Source: Larkinella knui (lineage in GTDB: Bacteria > Bacteroidota > Bacteroidia > Cytophagales > Spirosomataceae). From it: 64,000 nucleotides of DNA. A program made the translations under genes and the position numbers. The stretch is from the NCBI RefSeq assembly GCF_003858645.1, contig NZ_RQJP01000006.1, forward strand, positions 62,001 to 126,000, read 5' to 3'. Below the pieces are notes generated by a model. That model was not told where the DNA came from and did not search any database. It saw only the letters and a list, made by a program, of their open reading frames with translations. Position 1 is the stretch's first letter; each line of letters starts with the position of its first letter. This document shows, one piece after another, positions 1 through 8,519 of this stretch.

Positions 1-528
1 AATGGCGCTAAAATCCCAGCGGTTATAGCCGAACGAGCCCATATTCATGTCGACGTCGATGGGCTGGCTCCGAAAAATACCGCTGGTGCGGGAGCGAATG
101 CGGCCGTTGACGGCGTAACCCGCTGCGGCCCCAGCCAGCATATAGACCTGAACCGGCCCTTCATTCAAATTGATTTTGGCCAATACCGGCACTTCCACGT
201 ATCGCGTCTGGTAAGCCGCCCGCGCACCCAGTGGCAAACTCCAGTTCCCGATTGGCAGTTTAAACCCCTCATCGATCACAAAACCCTTCTGAACGTACGA
301 AATTTCGGGGCGTATACTTACGCGGTCGCTGAGGGGCACTTCCAGAAATAAAGCGCCGGTTGGACCGGCCGACAGGCGGAAAGTGGGCGAAAAACTGTCC
401 AGGAACTCCGGTTTGGAAACCGCTCCCCAATTGGCTCCCGCCCGAAAGCCGACCTGAACCTGAGCGGAGGCTGTTTGAATTAGTAAAAAGGTCATCGCAG
501 CGATTCCTGCCCATGTGATGCGTTTCAT
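1..528 (-). CDS. Outer-membrane beta-barrel protein, PorT-like, partial (3' end outside the window)
   Basis: The minus-strand frame opens at the ATG at 528 and stays open for 176 codons to base 1, so the C-terminus lies beyond the window. The first 22 or so residues are a signal peptide (MKR, a hydrophobic core, then a TASAQ cleavage site). The rest begins VQVGFRAGANWG and alternates polar and hydrophobic residues with aromatic strand ends (RPEISYVQKGF, QVYMLAGAAAGYAVNG), which is typical of the small outer-membrane beta-barrel family (PorT / OMP_b-brl_2) common in Bacteroidota. It would sit in the outer membrane. Specific function is unknown. Confidence 0.75.
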   Translation of the reverse strand, partial: MKRITWAGIAAMTFLLIQTASAQVQVGFRAGANWGAVSKPEFLDSFSPTFRLSAGPTGALFLEVPLSDRVSIRPEISYVQKGFVIDEGFKLPIGNWSLPLGARAAYQTRYVEVPVLAKINLNEGPVQVYMLAGAAAGYAVNGRIRSRTSGIFRSQPIDVDMNMGSFGYNRWDFSAI

Positions 529-769
529 GACTGATAAAAAGCTTGGTTGGTTGTGTTGGATTGCAAACCGGTCGCTTCCGTTCTATTCGCTGGTATTCCC
601 GGTTGATTTCGTAATTTGATGCTTGGACATTCGCCGGTAGCAATGGATTAATGGCGGCCCCTATTTTTCTTCGGGTTTCTTTCTAATTCGTTGATCTTAT
701 AGTACTTTTTGCCGAAAACATTGTAGTGTCTTTGTTGATTTACTACCTATTCGCCCATACCGACCCGGA
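529..769. other. Divergent intergenic region
   Basis: About 240 bases between the divergent barrel-protein and acyltransferase genes. It should hold both promoters, but I see no convincing TTG-N20-TAnnTTTG pair and no hairpin. It contains AT-rich stretches only. Confidence 0.4.
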
Positions 770-1585
770 ATGATAACCTACAAAAAACCAACCCGATACA
801 GTTTTTTGCCAAAACCGCTTGACCGACTGGACTTTCTGGGCGTTTTTGAAAGAGATCCGTTTGGTAATGCGATGTTTATCAAGCGGATAATGATTGCCAT
901 CATTGGCTGGGTTACGTATTTCCGGTATACGCTTTACAACAAACTAACCATTGAGGGGACGGAGCACCTGGCGGATTTACCGATTAATAACGTCGTTTTT
1001 CTGTCCAACCACCAGACTTATTTTGCGGATGTAATTGCCTTTTACCACATTTTCTGCAGCGTCAAATGGGGTTTCAAAAACACCATTGTGCCGCCGGTTT
1101 ATTTGCTCTGGCCCCGCGCTCGAAACTATTACGTAGCGGCCAGTGAAACGATGAACGGCGGTTTGGTGCCCCGTATTTTTGCGCTGGGAGGTGCCATCCA
1201 GGTTGAGCGTTCCTGGCGGGCGAAAGGGCAGGATGTGAAACGGGAAGTCGATACTACGGCCAACGACCGCATTGCAGCGGCCCTCGAACACGGCTGGGTG
1301 ATCAGTTTTCCGCAGGGAACTACGAGCCCCTACGCACCGATCCGCAAAGGCACGGCGCACATTCTTAAAAATAACACGCCAATTGTTATTCCGGTGGTTA
1401 TCAACGGGTTTCGGCGGGCGTTTGATAAAAAAGGATTGCGCTTCAAGAAACGGAATACACAACTGAGCGTACGTTTCAAACCGCCCCTGGCATACAGTGC
1501 CGATGAGTCCGTCGAATCGCTGATCGACAAAGTGCGGGAAGCCATCGAGCAGGATATTCCGAAAGAGAAACTGACGTGGCTGTGA
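770..1585 (+). CDS. 1-acyl-sn-glycerol-3-phosphate acyltransferase family protein (PlsC-like), variant motifs
   Basis: This 271-residue protein would be a membrane-associated acyltransferase of phospholipid synthesis that moves an acyl chain to a lysophospholipid. A hydrophobic segment near residues 40-57 could anchor it. The acyltransferase block I reads SNHQTYFADV at 79-88, placing His81 and Asp87 five residues apart instead of the usual four. The later block reads FPQGTTSP where FPEGTRS is usual. The overall order of blocks fits the PlsC fold, so I assign the family with confidence, but acyl donor and acceptor cannot be read. It is a single gene, convergent with the phosphate transporter, which ends 7 bases downstream. 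Confidence 0.8.
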   Translation: MITYKKPTRYSFLPKPLDRLDFLGVFERDPFGNAMFIKRIMIAIIGWVTYFRYTLYNKLTIEGTEHLADLPINNVVFLSNHQTYFADVIAFYHIFCSVKWGFKNTIVPPVYLLWPRARNYYVAASETMNGGLVPRIFALGGAIQVERSWRAKGQDVKREVDTTANDRIAAALEHGWVISFPQGTTSPYAPIRKGTAHILKNNTPIVIPVVINGFRRAFDKKGLRFKKRNTQLSVRFKPPLAYSADESVESLIDKVREAIEQDIPKEKLTWL

Positions 1586-1592
1586 CGTTACG

Positions 1593-3008
1593 TTAATCCA
1601 GAATCCAGCGGAAAAGCAGGTACAGCGTGAACGACAGCGTAATCGAAATCGGTACCGTCATGACCCAGGCCAGGGCGATGTTCCGAACCGTACCGCCTTG
1701 CAGGTTCTTGATCCCTTTGCTGGCCACCATACTTCCGGCAATTCCCGACGAGAGCATGTGGGTCGTGCTGACCGGGGCTTTGTAGAGCGTCGCTAGGGCG
1801 ATGGTTGTAGCGGCCACCAACTCCGCCGAAGCGCCCTGGGCGTAGGTCAAATGCTGTTTCCCGATTTTTTCACCAATCGTTACCACAATCCGCTTCCAGC
1901 CGACCATCGTTCCTAAGCCGAGCGACAACGCAATCATCAGGATAACCCACAGCGGGGCGTAATCCGTAAACCGGCGCAGGCCCACTTTTTCGTTCAGGTT
2001 GGTCGTCAGCGTATTGATATCCGTCGCACTCAGGTCGACATCTTCGCTTTCCATCAACTTTTTGACGTTGTTGTTGATCAGCAGCAAATCCCGGCGAATT
2101 TGCAACCGTTCCCCCGATTTAAATTTGCCATCTTCGAGCGGTATGCTGATAACGCCTTGCAGGTCAGAAGTTTCAGCCTTCGTTTCGGCTATTCGTCGCC
2201 GGTCCGTATCCGATAAGCCCGTTGTGTCGATTTTGTTGATGATTTGTGAAATCTGCACCAGATTCCCGCGCATCGTGGTTGGGTCGATGTTATTATTCAG
2301 GGCAAAATACGCCGGTGTAATGCCGATCAGAATCAACATAATAAGCCCCACCCCCTTCTGTCCATCGTTCGAACCGTGGAAAAAACTGACACCGGTACAG
2401 GTGGCAATCAGAATGGACCGAATCCAGGTCGGCGGGGGCGTATTTTTCTTGGGCTCTTTAAAAAGGTCTTTATTACCCACCAACCGGCGCAGAAGAAACA
2501 TCAGAATAATGGCCAGACTGAACCCGATTAGTGGCGAAAGCAGCAGGGCTTTTCCGATTTTTTCGGCTTCTTCCCAGTTGACGCCACCCCGTTCGCCCGC
2601 GCGGCCCATCGTTGAAAAAGCCAGTCCCACCCCCAGAATGGAGCCAATCAGGGTGTGTGAGCTGGAGCTGGGCAAGCCAAAATACCAGGTTCCCAAATTC
2701 CAGATAATCGCACTGAACAACAGGGCCAGCACCATCGCAATGCTGTGATAGACATTCTGATCGACCAGCAATTCGACCGGCAGCAGGTTGACAATGCCCA
2801 TCGCAACGCCAATACCGCCGAATAATACCCCGACAAAGTTGCAGATACCGGACCAGACAACGGCAATGTTGGGTTTCAGGGAGTTGGTGTAAATTACCGT
2901 AGCGACGGCGTTGGCCGTATCGTGAAATCCATTGACAAATTCAAAAGCGCAGGCAGCGAAGAGACAAAGAGCGAGGAGGATAAAAATATCCGTTTCTAAT
3001 CCGAACAT
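1593..3008 (-). CDS. PiT-family inorganic phosphate transporter
   Basis: A 471-residue inner-membrane permease of the PiT family, which takes up phosphate with a cation. Both PiT signature repeats are visible: GFHDTANAVATVIYTNSL near residues 27-44 and KAPVSTTHMLSSGIAG near the C-terminus. About ten hydrophobic segments flank a hydrophilic cytosolic insert of about 100 residues (roughly 240-340). No phoU-like regulator lies next to it. It follows rlmN on the same strand, separated by a long palindrome. Confidence 0.92.
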   Translation of the reverse strand: MFGLETDIFILLALCLFAACAFEFVNGFHDTANAVATVIYTNSLKPNIAVVWSGICNFVGVLFGGIGVAMGIVNLLPVELLVDQNVYHSIAMVLALLFSAIIWNLGTWYFGLPSSSSHTLIGSILGVGLAFSTMGRAGERGGVNWEEAEKIGKALLLSPLIGFSLAIILMFLLRRLVGNKDLFKEPKKNTPPPTWIRSILIATCTGVSFFHGSNDGQKGVGLIMLILIGITPAYFALNNNIDPTTMRGNLVQISQIINKIDTTGLSDTDRRRIAETKAETSDLQGVISIPLEDGKFKSGERLQIRRDLLLINNNVKKLMESEDVDLSATDINTLTTNLNEKVGLRRFTDYAPLWVILMIALSLGLGTMVGWKRIVVTIGEKIGKQHLTYAQGASAELVAATTIALATLYKAPVSTTHMLSSGIAGSMVASKGIKNLQGGTVRNIALAWVMTVPISITLSFTLYLLFRWILD

Positions 3009-3108
3009 GCAGATACAAGTCTGTGAAACTGAGTCTTAGTAAAAACTCAACAAATCAATTTTGTCCAAAAGTACGGTAAACTTTTGATGGCAATGTTACC
3101 TAAATGTT

Positions 3109-3171
3109 AAGCAATAAACTACGGCCCCCGTCAGGTTTTGAAAACCTGACGGGGGCCGTAGTTTATTGCTT
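3109..3171. repeat. 63-bp perfect palindrome at the end of rlmN
   Basis: Two perfect 31-base arms (3109-3139 and 3141-3171) flank a single central base. The centre, GTCAGGTTTTGAAAACC, recurs at 6685-6701 in another palindrome, whereas the outer arms differ. The right arm contains the last codons and the TAA (3163-3165) of rlmN. Transcribed from either strand it would fold into a very stable hairpin. It lies between rlmN and the phosphate transporter and may act as a terminator, although there is no clear T-run. Confidence 0.9.
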
Positions 3172-4218
3172 CCCCGCCAATTGCCCGCAAGCCGCGTCGA
3201 TGTCCTTGCCCCGGCTCCGGCGAATGTTGACGATCACGCCCCGATCTTCCAGAAACCCGGCAAACCGGTCGAGCGTTTGCGGATCGGTATTTTTAAAATC
3301 AGCCTCCGTAATCGGGTTGTATTCGATGATATTGACTTTTGCGGGCACTTTTTTGGTGAATTGCCACAACTCCCTGGCGTCGTCCAGCGTGTCGTTGACG
3401 TTGTTGAAAACGATGTATTCAAAGGTAACCCGCGTACCGGTTTTCTGGTAAAAATACGTCAGCGCTTCGGCCAGAGCAGGCAGCGAATTGCTCTCGTTGA
3501 TGGGCATGATCTGGTTGCGCTTTTCGTCGTTGGCGGCATGGAGCGAAAGCGCCAGGTTGAATTTCACCTGATCGTCACCCAGTTTTTTGATCATTTTGGC
3601 AATACCGGCGGTCGAAACCGTAATCCGTTTGGCGGCCATTCCGAGGCCGTTGGGCGACGTGATCCGTTCCACCGACGCCAGCATATTGGCGTAATTGAGC
3701 AGCGGTTCGCCCATGCCCATGTACACAATGTTGGTCAGACCGGTGCCGTAGGCTTCCTTCGCCTGGCGGTCGATGGCCACCACCTGGTCGACCATTTCAC
3801 TGGCTTCCAGATTGCGTTTGCGGTCCATGTAGCCCGTTGCGCAGAATTTGCAGGTCAGCGAACAACCCACCTGCGACGAAATACAGGCCGTCATGCGGTC
3901 GTCCTCACTTTTCCGCAGCGACGGAATCAACACGCCTTCCACCAGATTGCCGTCGTAAAGCCGGAACGACGATTTAATCGTTCCGTCGGCACTTTGCTGC
4001 TGTTTCGATACCGCCAGCGTGCGCACTTCAAAATGCTCCGCCAGCAATTGCCGCGTTTTCAGCGACAGGTTCGTCATCTCCTCAAACGTTCGTACCGAAT
4101 GTTTCCAGAGCCATTCCTGAATTTGTTTCGCCCGAAAACCCTGTTCTCCGTGACTGGTCAGCCAGGTTTTCAGTTGGTCATCACTGAGTTTTCGTATGTC
4201 CTGCTTCGTCGTAATCAT
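3163..4218 (-). CDS. rlmN: Dual-specificity 23S rRNA A2503 / tRNA A37 methyltransferase RlmN
   Basis: A 351-residue radical-SAM enzyme that methylates C2 of adenosine in 23S rRNA and tRNA. The iron-sulfur motif is CSLTCKFC (Cys119, Cys123, Cys126). The second catalytic cysteine that forms the methyl-enzyme intermediate is Cys344, in DIDAACGQL near the C-terminus. The conserved stretches VYMGMGEPLLNY and TVSTAGI are also present. The start codon overlaps the stop of the upstream cvpA-like gene by 4 bases (ATGA), so the two are probably translationally coupled. Its stop codon lies inside a long palindrome. Confidence 0.97.
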   Translation of the reverse strand: MITTKQDIRKLSDDQLKTWLTSHGEQGFRAKQIQEWLWKHSVRTFEEMTNLSLKTRQLLAEHFEVRTLAVSKQQQSADGTIKSSFRLYDGNLVEGVLIPSLRKSEDDRMTACISSQVGCSLTCKFCATGYMDRKRNLEASEMVDQVVAIDRQAKEAYGTGLTNIVYMGMGEPLLNYANMLASVERITSPNGLGMAAKRITVSTAGIAKMIKKLGDDQVKFNLALSLHAANDEKRNQIMPINESNSLPALAEALTYFYQKTGTRVTFEYIVFNNVNDTLDDARELWQFTKKVPAKVNIIEYNPITEADFKNTDPQTLDRFAGFLEDRGVIVNIRRSRGKDIDAACGQLAGKQ

Positions 4219-4802
4219 CCTTTTTTGTTGGGTCTTTCCCCGTTGGCATCGTCCGTATCGTTGTCAGACCCGTTGCGCGAGAATTCTTCTTTCTGTTTCC
4301 GAATCCAGTTCGTTCCCACCGGAATCCAGCCGGAGGTTACGTCCATGACGATGGGCGCGATGGGTTTGACGACCGGATAGAGATACGTTTCCTGCGTGTG
4401 TTTCACGGGCATTCGTATTCCCATCCAGGTTAACAACCAGAGCATTACACTAATTCCGAATACCCAGGTAAAAATTCCAACGGCGGCTCCGGCCAGGCTG
4501 TCGAAGGTTCCCAGCAGCGTATATTTCAGCGACTGGCGCAGCGAAAAGCCGATGCGGTTGATCAAAAAAACCGTCGGAAAAAAAATAATGGAAAAGCCCA
4601 GCCACGGCAACAAGCGCCGGGCCACTTCCATGCTGATGTACGGAGCCAGCAGGTCGATGCCGAAACCCAGAAACTTAAATCCGACGATCATCGCCACGAT
4701 GAACGCAATGATGGCCACAATTTCCACCAGCAAACCCTTGCGGTAGCCATTGTACGCGCCATAGAGCAACGTGATGAGGATGATGATGTCGAGGATTTTC
4801 AT
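4215..4802 (-). CDS. CvpA-family membrane protein
   Basis: A 195-residue protein with about four hydrophobic segments, beginning MKILDIIILITLLYGAYNGY, the typical opening of the CvpA (colicin V production) family. The C-terminal 30 residues are hydrophilic and charged. In other bacteria the family is linked to envelope homeostasis, but the mechanism is not established. It overlaps rlmN by 4 bases and follows the yqeY-like gene across a repeat of about 80 bases. Confidence 0.85.
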   Translation of the reverse strand: MKILDIIILITLLYGAYNGYRKGLLVEIVAIIAFIVAMIVGFKFLGFGIDLLAPYISMEVARRLLPWLGFSIIFFPTVFLINRIGFSLRQSLKYTLLGTFDSLAGAAVGIFTWVFGISVMLWLLTWMGIRMPVKHTQETYLYPVVKPIAPIVMDVTSGWIPVGTNWIRKQKEEFSRNGSDNDTDDANGERPNKKG

Positions 4803-4804
4803 AT

Positions 4805-4886
4805 AACGTACCTACGGGCTTTAGCCCGTGTGCTTTAGCAAACTACCCAATTCCTGGTCATACGGGCTAAAGCCCGTTGGTACGTT
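4805..4886. repeat. Inverted repeat with ACGGGCT/AGCCCGT cores
   Basis: Arms of 25 bases (4805-4829 and 4862-4886) match with one mismatch around a 32-base loop. Each arm itself contains a 16-base near-palindrome (ACGGGCTTTAGCCCGT or its complement). A related word occurs at 37467-37482. The right arm covers the stop codon of the yqeY-like gene (4885-4887). Confidence 0.85.
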
Positions 4887-5337
4887 AACTCAGCAAATTC
4901 TTTACCAAAGCGGAAATAGCTTTTCCTTCGGCCTGTCCGGCCAGTTCTTTGGTGGCAACGCCCATCACTTTTCCCAGATCCGACGGACCGGTGGCCCCAA
5001 CGCGGGCGATGATCTCCTGAACCCGGGTTTTTAGTTCGGCTTCCGAAAGTTGCTGCGGCAAATAATGTTCAATAATGGCAATTTCCGCCAGTTCGGCCTG
5101 CAAAAGGTCGTCGCGGCCCTGTGCCCGGTAAATATCGGCCGAATCTCTCCGCTGTTTAACGGCTTTGGTCAGCAGTTTTAGTTCGTCTTCGGGCTTGATG
5201 TCGCCCCCGGCCGAACCGTCTTTGGTTTCTTCCAGTAAAATCAGCGACTTGATCGCCCGCAATGCCCGCAACCGATCCTGCTCTCTGGCCTTCATGGCCT
5301 CCTTGATGTCAGCATCGATTTGTTGTTTCAGCGCCAT
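4885..5337 (-). CDS. GatB/YqeY domain protein
   Basis: A 150-residue cytoplasmic protein made of the YqeY domain alone, related to the tail of GatB, the tRNA amidotransferase subunit. Diagnostic parts are the opening IDADIKEAMKARE, the LRAIKSLI helix, and the C-terminal GPSDLGKVMGV with LAGQAEGKAISALVK. The free-standing family has been proposed to act on misacylated tRNA, but its role is not firmly known. It lies upstream of the cvpA-like gene and rlmN on the same strand and is divergent from pdxJ. Confidence 0.9.
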   Translation of the reverse strand: MALKQQIDADIKEAMKAREQDRLRALRAIKSLILLEETKDGSAGGDIKPEDELKLLTKAVKQRRDSADIYRAQGRDDLLQAELAEIAIIEHYLPQQLSEAELKTRVQEIIARVGATGPSDLGKVMGVATKELAGQAEGKAISALVKNLLS

Positions 5338-5350
5338 ATTTCAGTTAAAA

Positions 5351-5465
5351 ATTAAGAGTTATGAGTGAAGAGTTTCCGTTTCGGAACCAATGACCGTGTG
5401 GCAAAGTTACGAAAACGGCATGGGCTTGTTTGCAACTCATCCCTCTTAACTCATAACTCTTCACT
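5351..5465. repeat. Imperfect inverted repeat between divergent genes
   Basis: A left arm near 5351-5373 (containing AAGAGTTATGAGTGAAGAGT) is mirrored by a right arm near 5443-5465 (containing AACTCATAACTCTTCACT), about 20 paired bases with two mismatches. It spans the divergent gap between the yqeY-like gene and pdxJ, so it cannot be a simple terminator. Similar words (AACTCTTCACTCGTAACTC) occur at about 36258-36276. Confidence 0.7.
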
Positions 5466-5470
5466 AAAAA

Positions 5471-6184
5471 ATGGCGCGTCTGAGTGTTAATATCAATAAA
5501 ATTGCCACGTTGCGGAATTCGCGGGGCGGAAATAATCCGGATGTTGTCAAAGTGGCCCTCGATTGTGAACGGTTTGGCGCGCAGGGCATCACGGTTCATC
5601 CACGCCCCGACGAACGGCACATCCGGTATACCGACGTGCTGCATCTGAAAAAAGTGGTCACCACCGAGTTCAACATTGAAGGCAATCCCGATGAGCGGTT
5701 TATCGAGCTGGTGACGCGCGTCCGGCCCGAGCAGGTAACGCTCGTTCCCGATGCCGTCGATGCCATTACGTCCAATGCGGGTTGGGACACCATCAAACAC
5801 CGGCTCTACCTGACGAATCTGGTGAATCGATTTAAGGCCCTGGGAATTCGGGTTTCGATCTTTGTGGATGCCGACGAGCAGATGGTTCGGGGTGCCAAAG
5901 AAACCGGTACCGACCGGATCGAATTGTATACCGAACCATATGCGGCCCAGTACGCCGAAAACCGGGAAGCCGCTATTGCCCCGTTTATTCAGGCGGCAAA
6001 CGTGGCGAACGAACTGGGACTGGGGCTCAACGCCGGTCACGATTTAAGTCTGGAGAATCTGCGGTATTTTCAACAAAATATTCCCGGTTTGCTCGAAGTA
6101 TCCATCGGTCACGCGCTCATCTGCGACGCGCTGTATCTGGGACTGGAAAATACCATTCAACTGTACCTGAAAGAATTAGAGTAA
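5471..6184 (+). CDS. pdxJ: Pyridoxine 5'-phosphate synthase
   Basis: A 237-residue TIM-barrel enzyme that condenses 3-amino-1-hydroxyacetone phosphate with deoxyxylulose 5-phosphate to pyridoxine 5'-phosphate in de novo vitamin B6 synthesis. The opening is [16 protein letters not shown], with NK where proteobacterial enzymes have DH. The substrate-binding [13 protein letters not shown] and the C-terminal GLNAGHDLS and EVSIGHAL motifs are intact. It is followed by ridA on the same strand, with a short inverted repeat between them. Confidence 0.95.
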   Translation: MARLSVNINKIATLRNSRGGNNPDVVKVALDCERFGAQGITVHPRPDERHIRYTDVLHLKKVVTTEFNIEGNPDERFIELVTRVRPEQVTLVPDAVDAITSNAGWDTIKHRLYLTNLVNRFKALGIRVSIFVDADEQMVRGAKETGTDRIELYTEPYAAQYAENREAAIAPFIQAANVANELGLGLNAGHDLSLENLRYFQQNIPGLLEVSIGHALICDALYLGLENTIQLYLKELE

Positions 6185-6261
6185 AGAAGATAGACAAGAG
6201 AGTAGAGATCTACTAAATTGATTACCAGTTCAAAAAGTCTATCCTCTCTTGTCTATCTTCT
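6184..6261. repeat. Inverted repeat between pdxJ and ridA
   Basis: AGAAGATAGACAAGAGAG at 6185-6202 is the exact reverse complement of 6244-6261, separated by about 41 bases. The left arm begins at the pdxJ stop codon. Both flanking genes read rightward. Confidence 0.85.
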
Positions 6262-6273
6262 CTTGTCCATCCC

Positions 6274-6657
6274 ATGATCGAATTCATCGAAACGCCCAAT
6301 GCTCCGCTTGCGGCCGGCCACTACGCCCAGGCCACCGTCTGGGGCGACCTGATTTTTGTGTCCGGCCAGTTGCCGATCCACCCCGTCACGAAGGAGAAAC
6401 TGACCGGCCCGATCGACGTACAAACCCGGCAGGTGCTGGAAAACGTCGGGGCAATTCTGGAAGCCGCCGGAAGCGATCGGGCCCACGTCCTGAAAACGAC
6501 GGTCTATATTGCCGACATTTCGCTGTGGGATCAGGTCAATACCGTCTATGCGGCTTTTTTCGGCGATCACAAACCCGCCCGCGCCGTGGTTCCAACGAAG
6601 GAACTGCACTACGGTTTTCTGATCGAGATTGAAGCCGTGGCGGTTCGCAAGAACTGA
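6274..6657 (+). CDS. ridA: RidA-family reactive enamine/imine deaminase
   Basis: A 127-residue protein of the YjgF/YER057c/UK114 family. RidA enzymes hydrolyse reactive 2-aminoacrylate made by PLP enzymes. Visible motifs are NAPLAAGHYAQA, the SGQLP loop, LENVGAILEAAGS and the C-terminal PARAVV segment carrying the conserved substrate-binding arginine, followed by IEIEAVAV. The likely form is a trimer in the cytoplasm. Its position after pdxJ, which makes the PLP precursor, is suggestive but may be chance. A long palindrome follows the stop. Confidence 0.93.
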   Translation: MIEFIETPNAPLAAGHYAQATVWGDLIFVSGQLPIHPVTKEKLTGPIDVQTRQVLENVGAILEAAGSDRAHVLKTTVYIADISLWDQVNTVYAAFFGDHKPARAVVPTKELHYGFLIEIEAVAVRKN

Positions 6658-6660
6658 ATA

Positions 6661-6729
6661 ACCCGATTCGATTCGATCTAACCTGTCAGGTTTTGAAAAC
6701 CCGACAGGTTAGATCGAATCGAATCGGGT
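6661..6729. repeat. 69-bp palindrome between convergent genes
   Basis: Arms of 34 bases (6661-6694 and 6696-6729) match with one mismatch around one central base. The central 17 bases (GTCAGGTTTTGAAAACC) are identical to those of the palindrome at 3109-3171, while the outer arms (ATTCGATTCGATC and its mirror) are specific to this place. It lies 3 bases after ridA and 1 base before the stop of the convergent oxidoreductase gene. It could serve as a bidirectional terminator. Confidence 0.92.
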
Positions 6730-6730
6730 C

Positions 6731-8173
6731 TCAAAGCGTATAGCTTCCCCGGTATTGCCGTCTTACAAACTGGTTGGCGTAATCGAAATTGGTGATTTTC
6801 ATGTTCGCGCCGTCCCACAGAAGTTGCTTGCGGCCGGGAAAACTGAATCCTCCGCCGGTTTTGGGCTCCCGATACAAATAACTGCGGGTGGCCAGATTAC
6901 CCATCAAGACGGTTTCGGTCAGCGGGCCGGACTCATCGAACGACGAGCTGGTATACGCCCCGTACCCCTGCTTGCAGGCTTTGACCCACTGCTGCTGGTG
7001 GCCGTCGGTTTTGCCTTCGACCAGCGGTTTTTCGGCCTCCGGCATTTTTTTATCGCCAAACTTCTCTTCCGGAAACAGGCGGGGATTGTTGCCAAACAGC
7101 TCGGCAACCAGTATGCCCTTGCTGCCGATGAACATCATGCCGCCATCGATGTTTGTAAACACTTTTTCGTATGGAATTCCTTCCGGTAATGGAGGACGAA
7201 TACCGCCGTCGTACCACGAAAATTTGATTTCTTTCACCTTCTTGTCGTCCGACGGGAACGTCAGGTGAATCGCCGATGAAGGGGGGCAAACGTCGTCGTA
7301 GAATGCTTCCTTAAAAAAATCGGAATACACCGAACCGACGCTGCATTCGACCGAGGTCGGATACTTCAGCTTCAAGGCCCGAAACGGCACATCCATGAAG
7401 TGGCAGCCCATGTCGCCGAGTGCGCCCGTACCGAAATCCCAGTAACCCCGCCAGCGGGTGGGCATGTAGGCTTCGTGATAATCGCGGAGCGGTGCCGTAC
7501 CGAGCCACAAATCCCAGTCGACCTCGGCCGGAACCGGCTGCGATTCGCCTTTGTCTTTCGGCGAGCGAACGCCCTGCGGCCAAACCGGGCGGTTGGTCCA
7601 GCAGTTGACGGTATGAACGTGACCGATGACGCCTTTCTGAATCCAGGTTTCGATTTTCCGCGTATCATCCCCGCTGCTGCCCTGATTGCCCATTTGGGTA
7701 ACGACCTTGTATTTGCGGGCGGCTTCGGTCAGCATCCGGGCTTCGTAAATATCGTGCGTCAGCGGTTTTTCGCAGTAAACGTGTTTTCCCAACTGCATGG
7801 CGGCCATCGCAATCGGCGCGTGCATGTGGTCGGGCGTCGAGATAATGACCGCTTCAAAATTCTTCGCTTCCTTATCAAACAGCTGGCGGTAATCCTTAAA
7901 ATAGGGCGCCTTGGGAAACTGGCCGCGAAATTTCTTCGACTGGCGGTCGTCAACATCGCAGAGCGCGACCATGTTATCCGAGCCGTTGTTATACGCCAGC
8001 CGAATGTTCACATCCGCCTTGCCACCACAACCCACGGCCGCAATATTGAGTTTATCACTGGGCGCTGTGAAACCGGAGCCCCCCAGCACATGACGCGGCA
8101 CAATAGTAAACCCGGCTGCGGCCAGGGCACTCCCCTGAATAAATTTCCGACGGGAAAGAGCGGTGAATTTCAT
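6731..8173 (-). CDS. Tat-exported Gfo/Idh/MocA family oxidoreductase
   Basis: A 480-residue NAD(P)-dependent oxidoreductase of the glucose-fructose oxidoreductase/inositol dehydrogenase type. The N-terminus, SRRKFIQGSALAAAGFT, is a twin-arginine signal, so the folded enzyme is exported with its cofactor. A Rossmann motif (IAAVGCGGKADV) follows, then the family EKPLTHDIYEA signature near residue 135. The substrate domain contains the large C-terminal insert usual in Bacteroidota and Planctomycetes relatives. The substrate cannot be predicted; sugars or inositols are typical. It stands alone. Confidence 0.88.
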   Translation of the reverse strand: MKFTALSRRKFIQGSALAAAGFTIVPRHVLGGSGFTAPSDKLNIAAVGCGGKADVNIRLAYNNGSDNMVALCDVDDRQSKKFRGQFPKAPYFKDYRQLFDKEAKNFEAVIISTPDHMHAPIAMAAMQLGKHVYCEKPLTHDIYEARMLTEAARKYKVVTQMGNQGSSGDDTRKIETWIQKGVIGHVHTVNCWTNRPVWPQGVRSPKDKGESQPVPAEVDWDLWLGTAPLRDYHEAYMPTRWRGYWDFGTGALGDMGCHFMDVPFRALKLKYPTSVECSVGSVYSDFFKEAFYDDVCPPSSAIHLTFPSDDKKVKEIKFSWYDGGIRPPLPEGIPYEKVFTNIDGGMMFIGSKGILVAELFGNNPRLFPEEKFGDKKMPEAEKPLVEGKTDGHQQQWVKACKQGYGAYTSSSFDESGPLTETVLMGNLATRSYLYREPKTGGGFSFPGRKQLLWDGANMKITNFDYANQFVRRQYRGSYTL

Positions 8174-8222
8174 GATGGTTTAGGAAGTTAGGAGTTGAAA
8201 TACGGGAGAAACTACCAGGCCG

Positions 8223-8519
8223 TTAGCTCAGTTTCTGGCCAATTTTCATAGCAAGCGCCATATCACCCTGCACTTTTAATTTGCCGAGCATGAACGCCGT
8301 CATGGGATTCAGATCGCCGGTTCCTAATTTTTGCAAATCACTCAGCGAAACCTTGATGGTGCAATCGGCCTCGTTATCTTCGTTGGTAACGACGGCTGGG
8401 GACTGCCGGCCGTCGATAAACACAATCCCCTGATCAGTAGCCAATTTGACCGTGGCATTTAATCCACTACCGGTGCCAATCCGTTGACGAATCTGATCGG
8501 TAAATTCCTGTAAATTCAT
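8223..8519 (-). CDS. SCP2 sterol-binding domain protein
   Basis: A 98-residue single-domain protein starting MNLQEFTDQIRQRIG. I prefer this ATG to an in-frame start 34 codons upstream because the fold begins here. The SCP2 features are GIVFIDG, the acidic DCTIKVSLSDL strand-helix and the LGKLKVQGDMALAMKIGQKL C-terminal helix. Family members bind lipids or acyl-CoA in a hydrophobic tunnel. The physiological ligand in bacteria is not established. The gene is monocistronic as far as the sequence shows. Confidence 0.88.
   Translation of the reverse strand: MNLQEFTDQIRQRIGTGSGLNATVKLATDQGIVFIDGRQSPAVVTNEDNEADCTIKVSLSDLQKLGTGDLNPMTAFMLGKLKVQGDMALAMKIGQKLS

Noticed and set aside
269-643. 124-codon minus-strand frame at the window start
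   Set aside because: It is in a different frame from the signal-peptide protein starting at 528, which has better features.
3166-4380. 404-codon plus-strand frame opposite rlmN
   Set aside because: It is antisense to a clear rlmN gene with intact motifs; its translation has no recognisable features.
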